Shown here: positions 35,209-44,648 of the stretch, in pieces
Position numbering within the stretch: the first letter of the stretch is position 1
Layout of the letters: each line of letters begins with the position of its first letter
Assembly: GCA_051155775.1 (NCBI GenBank)
Contig: DAXETV010000026.1
Coordinates: forward strand, 29,115-93,114
Reading direction: 5' to 3'
Source of the DNA: CAYSCZ01 sp051155775
GTDB lineage: Bacteria > Bacteroidota > Bacteroidia > Cytophagales > Cyclobacteriaceae
DNA length: 64,000 bases
Position numbers and translations under genes: made by a program
Notes under the pieces: generated by a model
The model's database searches: none
What the model was told of the DNA's origin: nothing
What the model saw: only the letters and a program-made list of their open reading frames with translations

Positions 35209-36687
35209 ATGAGCAAAGGACTACCAAAAAGAAGTGAGGATTATTCAAATTGGTATAATGAACTGGTAAGAAAAGCCGGACTGGCTGAGAGCTCCCCCGT
35301 AAGGGGATGCATGGTCATCAAACCTTATGGGTTTGCGATTTGGGAGAAAATGCAAAGCGAACTGGACAGGATGTTTAAAGAAACCGGCCACTACAATGCA
35401 TACTTTCCAATTTTCATACCAAAATCTTATTTCAGCCGGGAATCAGATCATGTTGAAGGATTTGCTAAAGAATGTGCTGTTGTTACCCATTATAGATTAA
35501 TGAACAGCAAAGATGGAGGCGGTGTCGTGGTTGATCCGGAAGCAAAGCTTGAAGAGGAGCTTATTGTAAGACCAACTTCTGAAACTGTTATATGGGATAC
35601 TTATAAAAATTGGGTACAATCTTATCGGGATCTACCAATCCTTTTAAATCAATGGGCAAATGTTGTAAGGTGGGAGATGCGGACCAGATTATTTTTGCGG
35701 ACTGCTGAATTCCTGTGGCAGGAAGGCCATACGGCCCACGCCACAAAAAAAGAAGCAGAGGAAGAAGCTTTTAAGATGCTTCATGTGTATGCTGATTTTG
35801 TTGAAAATTATATGGCCATACCTGTTATAAAAGGCACCAAAACCGAAAGTGAAAAGTTTGCAGGTGCAGTTAATACTTATTGTATTGAAACATTGATGCA
35901 AGATGCCAAAGCTTTGCAAGCAGGGACTTCACACTTTCTAGGCCAAAATTTCGCCAAAGCATTTGATGTTAAGTTTTCAAATCAAAAGGGGGCACTTGAT
36001 TATGTGTGGGGTACTTCCTGGGGTGTGAGTACACGGCTTATGGGAGCACTGGTGATGGCACATTCGGATGATGACGGGCTGGTACTACCTCCCCGATTGG
36101 CACCTTTTCAGGTTGTGATCGTGCCTATTTTCAAAGGGGAAGAACAGTTAAAACAAATAAATGAAGTAGCAAACAAAATAAAAAGCCAACTCATCAAGCT
36201 GGGAGTGGCAGTTAAGTACGATAACAGAGATACCCACAAACCGGGATGGAAATTTGCAGAATATGAACTTCAGGGTGTGCCCGTAAGAATCGCCATTGGC
36301 CCAAAAGATCTTGAAAATAATACCCTCGAGTTAGCGCGTCGGGATATAAAATCTAAGGAAATAATTCCTAATGATGATAATCTGGGATCATATGTTAATG
36401 ATTTACTGGTGGATATCCATCAAAAAATATACAATAGAGCCAAGGAATTTTTAGAAGCAAATACACATCACCCAAGTGATTATGATACCTTTAAATCGAC
36501 GCTGGATGAAAAGGGTGGATTTGTTTACGCGCATTGGGACGGCACACCGGAAACAGAAGAAAAAATAAAAGAAGAAACCAAAGCTACCATCAGGTGCATA
36601 CCGTTTGATAGTAAAGAGGAGGAAGGCCAGTGTATTTATAGTGGTAAACCGTCTTACAGAAAAGTAATTTTCGCCAAAGCATATTGA
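35209..36687 (+). CDS. proS: Prolyl-tRNA synthetase (short, archaeal/eukaryotic-like type)
   Basis: 492 residues, the short ProS type without the bacterial editing insertion. Class II motifs are visible: motif 2 around VVRWEMRTRLFLRTAEFLWQ and motif 3 in GTSWGVSTRLMGALVM. The anticodon-binding domain (about 295-395) starts near LAPFQVVIVPIF, and the C-terminal zinc-type domain ends KVIFAKAY with a Tyr, as usual for this type. It charges tRNA(Pro). The first gene of the plus-strand run proS, nfeD-like, floA, amidohydrolase. Confidence 0.97.
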   Translation: MSKGLPKRSEDYSNWYNELVRKAGLAESSPVRGCMVIKPYGFAIWEKMQSELDRMFKETGHYNAYFPIFIPKSYFSRESDHVEGFAKECAVVTHYRLMNSKDGGGVVVDPEAKLEEELIVRPTSETVIWDTYKNWVQSYRDLPILLNQWANVVRWEMRTRLFLRTAEFLWQEGHTAHATKKEAEEEAFKMLHVYADFVENYMAIPVIKGTKTESEKFAGAVNTYCIETLMQDAKALQAGTSHFLGQNFAKAFDVKFSNQKGALDYVWGTSWGVSTRLMGALVMAHSDDDGLVLPPRLAPFQVVIVPIFKGEEQLKQINEVANKIKSQLIKLGVAVKYDNRDTHKPGWKFAEYELQGVPVRIAIGPKDLENNTLELARRDIKSKEIIPNDDNLGSYVNDLLVDIHQKIYNRAKEFLEANTHHPSDYDTFKSTLDEKGGFVYAHWDGTPETEEKIKEETKATIRCIPFDSKEEEGQCIYSGKPSYRKVIFAKAY

Positions 36688-36689
36688 TC

Positions 36690-37160
36690 ATGGATTGGGT
36701 ACTAATAATCTTCTTCATCGTAGCAGGGCTATCATTAATCATTCTCGAAATAATTTTTATACCCGGAACAACAGTTGCAGGAATTATTGGATTTTTATTT
36801 TTGATATATGGAAACTATTTAAGTTTCGAAAAAGGAGCCTTGGAGGGAGGTTTGGTGTTAACAGCAACCCTGTTATTTACAGTTGTGATGACCATCTATG
36901 CTTTTAAAAATAAATCCTGGGAAAAGTTTTCCCTAAAAAATGAAAGTGCGTCAAAAGTAAATGAAGATTTAGGCCTAAATTTAAAGGTCGGAGACGAGGG
37001 AAAAACTGTGTCATCACTCAGACCGTATGGAAAAGCAATGTTTTTTGAAAGTGATTATGAGGTAAAGACACTGGGAGATTTCGCCGAAGCAGGAACTAAA
37101 GTAAAGATTAAAAAAATTGATAATAAAAATATTTTCGTCATTCCATTAAAAGATAAATAA
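36690..37160 (+). CDS. NfeD-like membrane protein
   Basis: 156 residues from the ATG at 36690 (a TTG at 36684 overlapping proS is less likely). Three membrane segments lie at about 2-22, 27-43 and 53-72, followed by a small soluble OB-fold-like domain (about 95-156: GDEGKTVSSLRPYGKAMFFE, ending IFVIPLKD) typical of NfeD C-termini. NfeD proteins pair with flotillins in membrane microdomains. That matches floA, whose ATG overlaps this stop as TAATG. The ClpP-class protease half of longer NfeD proteins is missing, as in short family members. Confidence 0.9.
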   Translation: MDWVLIIFFIVAGLSLIILEIIFIPGTTVAGIIGFLFLIYGNYLSFEKGALEGGLVLTATLLFTVVMTIYAFKNKSWEKFSLKNESASKVNEDLGLNLKVGDEGKTVSSLRPYGKAMFFESDYEVKTLGDFAEAGTKVKIKKIDNKNIFVIPLKDK

Positions 37161-38176
37161 TGTCTGGTATAACCTTGATTTTGATCGTGCTGGCAATAAT
37201 TGCCGGTCTTTTTGTTTTTCTATATTTCGTTCCCATAAACCTGTGGATCACCGCTATATTCTCTGGTGTTAGGGTGGGACTGATTGAGCTTGTCTTCATG
37301 AGAATAAGAAAAGTGCCACCATCAATTGTTGTTAATTCATTGATAACCGCCACAAAAGCAGGACTAAAGATTAAAGAAGAAGATGAGCCCAAAAGGGAAT
37401 TAAAAACAACAGACCTTGAGACCCACTATCTTGCGGGTGGTAATGTGCCTCAGGTTATTAAAGCATTAATATCTGCGGAGAAAGCCAATATTAACCTGAC
37501 ATTCAAGCAGGCTACAGCCATAGATCTGGCCGGAAGGGATGTCTTCGAGGCGGTGCAGATCTCCGTTAACCCGAAAGTTATCAATACACCTTCAGTAGCT
37601 GCGGTGGCAGCAGACGGTATTCAGTTAGTAGCTAAGGCAAGGGTAACAGTGAGGGCAAATATCCAACAATTGGTTGGAGGGGCCGGAGAAGACACCATTC
37701 TTGCCAGGGTAGGTGAAGGGATTGTAACTTCTATTGGCTCAGCCGCCACCCACAAAGAAGTGTTAGAGAATCCTGACAAGATATCTAAACTGGTGTTGCA
37801 ACGGGGGCTAGATGCAGGTACTGCTTTTGAGATTTTATCCATTGACATTGCGGACGTGGATGTGGGCGCGAATATTGGTGCAAAACTTCAGACCGATCAG
37901 GCATCGGCCGATTTGAAAGTAGCTGAAGCTAAGGCCGAAGAGAGAAGGGCGATGGCAGTGGCAGAAGAACAAGAAATGGTAGCAAAAGCCCAGGAAGCAA
38001 GGGCAAAAGTGATTGAGGCTGAGGCAGAGGTACCCAAGGCATTGGCAGAAGCATTTAGAACCGGAAACTTAGGTGTTATGGATTATTACAAATTTCAGAA
38101 TATCCAGGCAGACACCGACATGAGGGATTCGATAGCTGGCGACTCAGGTAAAAGTAAAACGAGTAATAAGGAATAA
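37160..38176 (+). CDS. floA: Flotillin-like protein FloA
   Basis: 338 residues, the length of FloA (UPF0365/YqfA). An N-terminal membrane hairpin (about 2-40) leads into the conserved core (MRIRKVPPSIVVNSLITATKAG) and continues with VGANIGAKLQTDQASADLKVAEAKAEERR and an Ala/Glu coiled coil (about 240-305). Flotillins scaffold ordered membrane patches and affect protein secretion and membrane fluidity. The start overlaps the nfeD-like stop by one base, supporting a joint complex. Confidence 0.95.
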   Translation: MSGITLILIVLAIIAGLFVFLYFVPINLWITAIFSGVRVGLIELVFMRIRKVPPSIVVNSLITATKAGLKIKEEDEPKRELKTTDLETHYLAGGNVPQVIKALISAEKANINLTFKQATAIDLAGRDVFEAVQISVNPKVINTPSVAAVAADGIQLVAKARVTVRANIQQLVGGAGEDTILARVGEGIVTSIGSAATHKEVLENPDKISKLVLQRGLDAGTAFEILSIDIADVDVGANIGAKLQTDQASADLKVAEAKAEERRAMAVAEEQEMVAKAQEARAKVIEAEAEVPKALAEAFRTGNLGVMDYYKFQNIQADTDMRDSIAGDSGKSKTSNKE

Positions 38177-38200
38177 TTTGCGCCTGGCCTGATAAGCTTG

Positions 38201-39787
38201 ATGAAGTATTTTTTTTTAATAATATTCTCCTTTACATGTTTAAAGGTTTTGGGCCAGGTTACCCCAGCGCCTCCAAGAGTTGAAGGTGAAGGCCCCTATG
38301 AACAACTGATTATAAGGGGCGGCACGCTGATCAATGGCAATGGTGCACCACCCATAGGCCCGGTGGACATTGTTATTGAAAAAAATGTTATCAAGGAAAT
38401 CAAGACAGTCGGTTATCCAGGAGTAAAAATTGAGGATAAAAATCGACCACAGAGAATAGCAAAAGGTAGGGAAATTGATGCTCATGGCAAGTATATACTT
38501 CCTGGCTTCATTGATATGCATGGGCACATTGGAGGCAGAAGTCAGAAAACCCCTGCTGCGTATGTTTTTAAACTATGGATGGGACATGGTATCACCACTA
38601 TAAGAGAACCTGGCAGCTTCAATGGAAGAAAATGGACATTAGACCATAAAAAAAAGAGCCTCAATAATGAGATTACAGCACCCAGGATTTATGCTTATAC
38701 AACTTTCGGAATGGGCGATGATATTCAAACGGAAGAAGAGGCACGGCAATGGGTACAGGATAATAAAAAAAAAGGTGCTGATGGAATAAAATTTTTTGGG
38801 GCCAATCCTGTGATAATGAAGGCAGCTATTGAAGAGAATAAAAGTATCGGTCTAAGGTCTGCTTGTCACCATGCACAATTGAATGTGACCTGGTGGAATG
38901 CATTAAACTCAGCTGAGGCCGGCCTCACCACCATGGAACATTGGTATGGATTGCCTGAGGCATTATTTACGGATAAGGTCATCCAGGATTATCCCCTGGA
39001 TTATAACTATCAAAATGAACAGGACAGATTTAGTGAAGCGGGTAAATTGTGGCAACAAGCCGCAGCACCATATTCTGAAAAGTGGAATGAAGTGATGAAC
39101 AGGCTACTGGATTTAAATTTCACAATAGACCCTACTTTTAATATTTATGAAGCCAGCAGGGACCTGATGCGGGCTATCAGGGCTGAATGGCATGAGGATT
39201 ATACATTGCCGTCGCTATGGGAATTCTATAAACCAAGTAAAGTTTCCCATGGATCGTACTGGCACTACTGGGGCACAGAACAGGAAGTCGCCTGGAAAAA
39301 AAATTATCGTTTGTGGATGACTTTTGTAAATGAGTATAAAAACAGGGGAGGAAGGGTTACTGCAGGCTCAGATTCGGGATTTATATACCAGTTATATGGT
39401 TTTGGATACATCAGGGAACTTGAATTACTTCGTGAAGCAGGATTTCATCCGCTGGAAGTTATTCGGGCAGCAACCCTGATGGGAGCAGAAGCATTAGGAG
39501 CAGATGATAAAATTGGGACAATTGAGCCTGGCAAGCTGGCAGACATTATCATTTTAGAGGAAAATCCCTTGGAGAATTTAAAAGTGCTTTATGGCACCGG
39601 TGCAATTAAATTAACTTCGGAAAACCAAATAAAAAGGATTGGAGGGGTTGAACTCACAATTAAAGATGGTATTGTTTATGATGCACGTGCCCTTTTGAAA
39701 GATGTAAGGCTAATGGTCGATTCTGCAAAAGAAGATTATGGTGAACTACAGAATCCAGGGTACCCTATTTGGGAAAATAAAAACTGA
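38201..39787 (+). CDS. Exported amidohydrolase family protein
   Basis: 528 residues from the ATG at 38201 (a TTG directly before it is ignored). A signal peptide (about 1-19, ending VLGQ) indicates export. The metal-binding HxH is in LPGFIDMHGHIGGRS; later elements are SACHHAQ, TMEHWYG and TAGSDSGF, followed by the family C-terminus GTIEPGKLADIIILEENPL. It probably hydrolyses a cyclic amide or peptide-like bond in the periplasm; the substrate is unknown. It is 24 bases after floA and is the last gene of the run. Confidence 0.9.
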   Translation: MKYFFLIIFSFTCLKVLGQVTPAPPRVEGEGPYEQLIIRGGTLINGNGAPPIGPVDIVIEKNVIKEIKTVGYPGVKIEDKNRPQRIAKGREIDAHGKYILPGFIDMHGHIGGRSQKTPAAYVFKLWMGHGITTIREPGSFNGRKWTLDHKKKSLNNEITAPRIYAYTTFGMGDDIQTEEEARQWVQDNKKKGADGIKFFGANPVIMKAAIEENKSIGLRSACHHAQLNVTWWNALNSAEAGLTTMEHWYGLPEALFTDKVIQDYPLDYNYQNEQDRFSEAGKLWQQAAAPYSEKWNEVMNRLLDLNFTIDPTFNIYEASRDLMRAIRAEWHEDYTLPSLWEFYKPSKVSHGSYWHYWGTEQEVAWKKNYRLWMTFVNEYKNRGGRVTAGSDSGFIYQLYGFGYIRELELLREAGFHPLEVIRAATLMGAEALGADDKIGTIEPGKLADIIILEENPLENLKVLYGTGAIKLTSENQIKRIGGVELTIKDGIVYDARALLKDVRLMVDSAKEDYGELQNPGYPIWENKN

Positions 39788-40054
39788 TCATAAATAAAAG
39801 ATACCTTAACCCCCATCCATCCAAGGGTTTCTTAAAAAACATCAAAGATACTTTAGGAATATGATTGATGTCATAAAAGTCTTTGCCTGGCTGCTTTTGT
39901 TTTGCAGTCCACAATAAACAATAAGCGTCATGAAAATCTCAAATGAATTCAAAGCGGCATGCGAAGAAAGAAAACACAATCAAGAAATAATAAGGGATCG
40001 GAAATCACATCCCTTTAAAATTTACCCGGGTAAAAAGATATATTGTAACCAGGA
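39788..40054. other. 267-base gap between amidohydrolase and dnaN (3' ends facing)
   Basis: The gap holds a weak hairpin (AACCC at 39808-39812 pairing with GGGTT at 39825-39829, 12-base loop, few T after it) that may end the plus transcript. A 42-codon ATG frame at 39930-40058 (MKISNEFKAACEE, ending YCNQD) runs into the dnaN stop; it has no good ribosome site and I know no relative. I see nothing else. Confidence 0.35.
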
Positions 40055-41173
40055 TTAGTTGTTTAACATTACCGGCATCACCAACATAAGTATGTCTTCA
40101 TCCTCTTCTTTTTCGGAGGGGATGATAAGACCTGCTTTATTAGGGGCGTTTAATTTTAAGGAAATATTACTTGAGGGGCTGTTGTTAAGCATTTCAATTA
40201 GGAACCGGGCATTAAAGCCAATTTCGATGTCATCACCATCATGCTCACAAGAAAGTCTTTCAGTGGCTTCATTCGAAAAATCAAGATCCTCGGCAGATAT
40301 TTGAAGTTCACTTCCCGTTACTTTTAACCTTACCTGGTGGGTGGTTTTATTAGCATATATAGCAATACGTTTTAATGAACTTAATAACTCCATCCGATCG
40401 ATGGTTACGATATTTTCATTATCCAGAGGAATCACATTGTCATAATCCGGAAATCGCTCGTCTATCAGTCTGCAGATAAGTTTGACATTGTTAAAGTTGA
40501 AAAATGCATTTGAAACATTGAATTCCAGCGCGACATTGGTAGTTTCTGCCGGAAGTGTTGACTTCAATAAAGTTAATGCTTTGCGAGGGATTATCATCGA
40601 GTTTTCATTTTCTGAAGCGATATCTACCCGGCGGTAGCGTATTAACCGATGTCCGTCTGTGGCAACAAAAGTAGTATTTGTATCATCTAATTTAAGATAT
40701 ACGCCGGTCATGGAAGGCCTCAGTTCATCACTGCTGGTTGCAAAAATGGTATTGTTAATTGCGGTAGCGAGAATACCTGATGACATATTAACTGAAAACC
40801 CATCAGATACTGTAGGTACTCTTGGGAAATCCGTGGCATTTTCCCCGGCCAGTTTATAGCGGCCATTGTCCGAGCTTAACTCTATGCTGTAGGTTTCTGG
40901 ATCGATTGAAAAAGTTACGGGTTGTTCGGGAAGATTTCTTAATGTCTCTATCAATATTTTAGCTGGAATAGCAATACTTCCATTTTCTTTGGCTTCAACT
41001 TCCAATTCAGTAATCATAGAAGTTTGTAGATCAGAGGAGGTAACCGTGAGGGTGCCATCATTAATTTCGAATAAGAAATTTTCAAGAATAGGTACAACGG
41101 GATTTGTTGTGATGACCCCATTTATAGCCGAAAGCTGTTTTAATAAATATGATGATGAGACAATGAATTTCAT
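40055..41173 (-). CDS. dnaN: DNA polymerase III beta sliding clamp
   Basis: 372 residues, three clamp domains of about 120 each. The N-terminus MKFIVSSSYLLKQLSAINGVI and the C-terminus DILMLVMPVMLNN (the usual end is MPMRL or similar) are typical. The clamp tethers polymerases and other enzymes to DNA. There is no dnaA next to it and I see no cluster of DnaA boxes in the upstream gap, so this is probably not the origin; separation of dnaN from dnaA is common in Bacteroidota. It follows the gliding operon after 152 bases. Confidence 0.97.
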   Translation of the reverse strand: MKFIVSSSYLLKQLSAINGVITTNPVVPILENFLFEINDGTLTVTSSDLQTSMITELEVEAKENGSIAIPAKILIETLRNLPEQPVTFSIDPETYSIELSSDNGRYKLAGENATDFPRVPTVSDGFSVNMSSGILATAINNTIFATSSDELRPSMTGVYLKLDDTNTTFVATDGHRLIRYRRVDIASENENSMIIPRKALTLLKSTLPAETTNVALEFNVSNAFFNFNNVKLICRLIDERFPDYDNVIPLDNENIVTIDRMELLSSLKRIAIYANKTTHQVRLKVTGSELQISAEDLDFSNEATERLSCEHDGDDIEIGFNARFLIEMLNNSPSSNISLKLNAPNKAGLIIPSEKEEDEDILMLVMPVMLNN

Positions 41174-41325
41174 TCTGATATTGTATTTAAACTATGATAA
41201 TGGCTTAAAAGTACTTATGCCATCAATCATAGGTGGTTCATATAATGCAAGTAAATTTAAACATTTCAACTTATCAAACAATAGCAGTAGCGGTTGATCA
41301 ATGGGTAAATTACAGGAGGCCTGGC

Positions 41326-42252
41326 TTATTTCGTAAAGTCAGATGGCCGGGCTAGTAGCCTTTGACATCTTCTGGTATCAACAATTGATAGCAAACCGTC
41401 TGCTTTCTTAAAGAGATAGAAATTTTCATCCGGTACGGAGGGATATAATTCAACATTAAGGCTGTTTTCTTTATCAATATCAACCAATGCGATTATGGCT
41501 TGCGGGGGCATTTGCAATATACTGTCTAAGTTCTGTATCATGGAGGTGTCGACAATCTCATTAACTTTAAAATTATTGTAAAGCGCCAGGTATTCATCCA
41601 GTGCTGCACTATCTAATTGATTCACACCCTCGACATTGAAAAAATCATTATTGTATTCAATATTTAAAAACGCATTATCCTTTGGGTATTTAATGGTAAG
41701 GGACTGAATCGTTCGCCATGTACTGGAAAAAAGTGTCCTGTCACGCCATTGATTTTCCGTTAATTCAAATATTGCAGCAACATAATCTTTGTATCCGGGG
41801 ATTTCTACTATATAAGATTCATTCGCTTCATTTCTGGCATAGCTTATGGTTCTGGCTTCGTTACCAACAATCATAAATTTCATCAATTGGTCATCATCAG
41901 TTAGGATTTCCACTGATTTTCCCTTTACCTCAAATAGACTGTCGATTTTCTGCTGGTAACGTTGAGAGACAGGCTTTTTTACCCTTATTTGGTTTAAAAT
42001 GGCGAGCATAACATTACCAAATGATTCATCCAATTCATAACGATCATTTACTTTCCATTTACCCTCAAAATTCAGCTGGTTTTTGAGTTTGCCGTTTGTT
42101 ATAATAACTTGTGTTATTGAGGCTGTATCTTCTATTTTAAATTGATCACGATCATAAGACAAACTTTCATTGTTATTATCGGTAAAAATGAAGATAGCAT
42201 TACCCGCAATTAGTAATATCAATAGGATTAATAGCTTCTGGCTTCTGATCAT
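41326..42252 (-). CDS. DUF4340 protein, partner of the gliding ABC transporter
   Basis: 308 residues with one N-terminal membrane segment (about 7-25) and a periplasmic part made of repeated modules with lines such as WKVNDRYELDESFGNVMLAIL, typical of DUF4340. This family commonly sits beside GldG-type ABC-2 components. Its ATG overlaps the gldG stop (ATGA), so it is translationally coupled and probably a fourth part of the transporter. The function is inferred from context only. Confidence 0.87.
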   Translation of the reverse strand: MIRSQKLLILLILLIAGNAIFIFTDNNNESLSYDRDQFKIEDTASITQVIITNGKLKNQLNFEGKWKVNDRYELDESFGNVMLAILNQIRVKKPVSQRYQQKIDSLFEVKGKSVEILTDDDQLMKFMIVGNEARTISYARNEANESYIVEIPGYKDYVAAIFELTENQWRDRTLFSSTWRTIQSLTIKYPKDNAFLNIEYNNDFFNVEGVNQLDSAALDEYLALYNNFKVNEIVDTSMIQNLDSILQMPPQAIIALVDIDKENSLNVELYPSVPDENFYLFKKADGLLSIVDTRRCQRLLARPSDFTK

Positions 42253-43925
42253 TGCGTATATTTTCTTTTACGGAGATAGAAAATGATCGTCATAAAGACT
42301 AAAATCAATAAAAGCGGGGCGGCAAGATTTATGACCTGCCATTTTGTTCTTTCTTGTTCAACCTTCACCTTGTCCAGCGGTCTTAAAACCACTTCCTTAT
42401 TGCGGGCCATCATCATATCCTGGTCATCCAATAAATAGGCTATGACCTTGTTTATGAAATCTTTATTGCCATAAGTTATCTTTTGAAACGGATCCACACC
42501 TATATCAAGTGGTTGATCATTCTCCGGGTCAATTTCGCTTCGGATAATATCTCCATCAGAGATTACCACTATTTTAGTATCAGGCCCTCTTTCTATAAAA
42601 TCACTATTTTTTACTCCTTCCGGTAGGATTCTATTTTTAAATAAAGACTCGAACTTGCCTTCCAGCAGGTAACCAACAGGTATTTTTCCCTGATCATATT
42701 TTTGAGGGTCTAAATCCTTTTGCAAACTATTGAAGCTCACCATCACCGGGGCTTTTAAAATTTTTGAATAGGGGGAAGTAAATAATAAAGGGGTCTTTAA
42801 GATGCCTACGGCTTTTACCGTGTCAATTGAGGAAACAAACTTCATTTGAATGGCATCCAAATTTTTCACAGCAGGATGATTGCCAAAATTATTTACCACA
42901 GGAAAGAACGGCCACGGTAACAGCCTGATCTGAGGTTGATTTCCGATGTTTCCAGCGACTACCGGATAGTTGCCACAGTTCACATCCTGGACAAAATCCT
43001 GGTTAATCCTCACACCATAATTGAATAGCAGATCATTCAGGTTTAATTTATAGGGCACAGCAGCAGTCCCTTCCCCTGAAGCATCGCTCATTTTGACCTG
43101 TAGCGCATCTACAAAAAACAAGATTTTACCACCTCGCATTACGTACTGGTCAAGGTAATATTTATCTTTTTTTGAAAACTTTGAAGTAGGTTTTCCAATC
43201 ACGACGGCATCATATTTTATAAGGCCTTCACTGGCATTTGTTTCAAATAGATCATAGCGTTCCTGGAGTAAAGCTTTAAAAGCAGCTATTTCTTTACCTT
43301 TTAATTCATCATGACCTGATAAGTAGCCAATTTTTTTGCGGACATCCCTGGAGAGGTCAACGATCTTGCTTACAATCTCATATTCCAGGTTCTCGATGGA
43401 TTGGTTCAATATTTCATTTGGTGATGCACCGCGATTACCGTTCAGCAGCATGATGCCTTCCTCACTTCCGAAATATGAAACCATTGCCCCGGGGAAAATG
43501 AGCTTTTCTTTTGTAGTTCCTTTCTCCTTGAATGAAAGGTTGGTTGGTTGAATTCCTTGCTCTGCGAGGTACCTGTAATACTGATTTTTAGCCCGATCGT
43601 TTTTCGCGAAAGACGGGTCTGTGAATTTATAATCTATCTTGTAATCTGAATAAACCCTTAGTTGTTCCAGGATATCCTCGGTAGCATTTTTAAGACGTTT
43701 AAAACCACTGGGTAACTCCCCGGTCAGAAATACTTCGATAAATACCCGATCCTCAATATTTCGCAGAAAGTTTCGACTGAATTGCGAGATGGTATACCTC
43801 TTTTCCTCAGTTAAGTCAAACCGTAGCGGAACTTTATTGATGAATAGATTTAATAAAATGACCAGGTTCACTCCGATGAGAAAAAAAAGTATGTCTTCCA
43901 GTTTTTTACTTTTCCAATTCACCAT
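42249..43925 (-). CDS. gldG: Gliding motility-associated ABC transporter component GldG
   Basis: 558 residues. It has an N-terminal membrane helix (about 13-30), a large periplasmic domain of the ABC_transp_aux family (KKIGYLSGHDELKGKEIAAFKALL, MRGGKILFFVDALQVKM) and a C-terminal membrane helix (about 533-550) followed by RKRKYTQ. In Flavobacterium johnsoniae GldG acts with GldA and GldF in an ABC transporter needed for gliding. It overlaps gldF by seven bases and DUF4340 by four. Confidence 0.94.
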   Translation of the reverse strand: MVNWKSKKLEDILFFLIGVNLVILLNLFINKVPLRFDLTEEKRYTISQFSRNFLRNIEDRVFIEVFLTGELPSGFKRLKNATEDILEQLRVYSDYKIDYKFTDPSFAKNDRAKNQYYRYLAEQGIQPTNLSFKEKGTTKEKLIFPGAMVSYFGSEEGIMLLNGNRGASPNEILNQSIENLEYEIVSKIVDLSRDVRKKIGYLSGHDELKGKEIAAFKALLQERYDLFETNASEGLIKYDAVVIGKPTSKFSKKDKYYLDQYVMRGGKILFFVDALQVKMSDASGEGTAAVPYKLNLNDLLFNYGVRINQDFVQDVNCGNYPVVAGNIGNQPQIRLLPWPFFPVVNNFGNHPAVKNLDAIQMKFVSSIDTVKAVGILKTPLLFTSPYSKILKAPVMVSFNSLQKDLDPQKYDQGKIPVGYLLEGKFESLFKNRILPEGVKNSDFIERGPDTKIVVISDGDIIRSEIDPENDQPLDIGVDPFQKITYGNKDFINKVIAYLLDDQDMMMARNKEVVLRPLDKVKVEQERTKWQVINLAAPLLLILVFMTIIFYLRKRKYTQ

Positions 43926-44647
43926 TTTCTACTGTTAAGGTTTAAATGTGTGAATAACAGAAAGACAAAAATTACACTTAAGAAATATACGACATCTCTT
44001 AAGTCAAGCAGGCCTTTTGAAAGTGAGTCATAATGTACGACAAAACCCAGTTGCTCCAGGTAGAAAGATGTTGTCCCCCATACATTTACTTCAGCCAGTG
44101 AATCAAAGCCTAAAAAGAAAATAAATGAAATAAATACTGCTATAATGAAAGAGATGATCTGATTGTCGGTCAATGAAGAGCTAAATAAACCAATTGACGA
44201 ATACGCTAATGCTAAAAGCAGGAGGCCCACATAGGATCCAATGACGCCGGGTGTATCAATATTACCTATTGGGTTGCCCAGTTGATGGATTGAAATATAA
44301 TAGATGATCGTCGGAAATAGGGTAAATAAAAGGACTACGGCTATGGCTAAATATTTCCCTAAGATTACACCCCAACTGGTAATGGGTTTGGTGAGCAGTA
44401 GCTCCAGTGTACCTGCTTTTTTCTCCTCTGCGATAGAGCGCATGGTTATGGCTGGAACAATAAACATCAAAACATACGGACTTAATGCAAACAAAGTATC
44501 CATAGTTGCGAATCCGTAGTCCAAAACGCTGGTAGATGGAAAAACCCACATCAATAGACCAATAGCTATCAGAAATAAGGAAATGATCAAAAATGCTGTA
44601 AGCGCGTTGAAGAAACTGGTTAATTCTTTGATGAAAACTGATTTCAT
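43919..44647 (-). CDS. gldF: Gliding motility-associated ABC transporter permease GldF
   Basis: 242 residues with six membrane segments (about 13-34, 52-70, 100-118, 134-157, 165-184, 217-236). The RSIAEEKKAGTLELLLTKPI block is the ABC-2 permease signature. It is the membrane part of the GldA-GldF-GldG transporter. One base separates it from gldA and it overlaps gldG, so the set is a tight operon. Confidence 0.94.
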   Translation of the reverse strand: MKSVFIKELTSFFNALTAFLIISLFLIAIGLLMWVFPSTSVLDYGFATMDTLFALSPYVLMFIVPAITMRSIAEEKKAGTLELLLTKPITSWGVILGKYLAIAVVLLFTLFPTIIYYISIHQLGNPIGNIDTPGVIGSYVGLLLLALAYSSIGLFSSSLTDNQIISFIIAVFISFIFFLGFDSLAEVNVWGTTSFYLEQLGFVVHYDSLSKGLLDLRDVVYFLSVIFVFLLFTHLNLNSRKW

Positions 44648-44648
44648 T

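Noticed and set aside
41174..41325. Origin of replication near dnaN
   Set aside because: No dnaA, no DnaA-box cluster (TTATCCACA-like) and no AT-rich unwinding repeat is visible in the 152-base gap.
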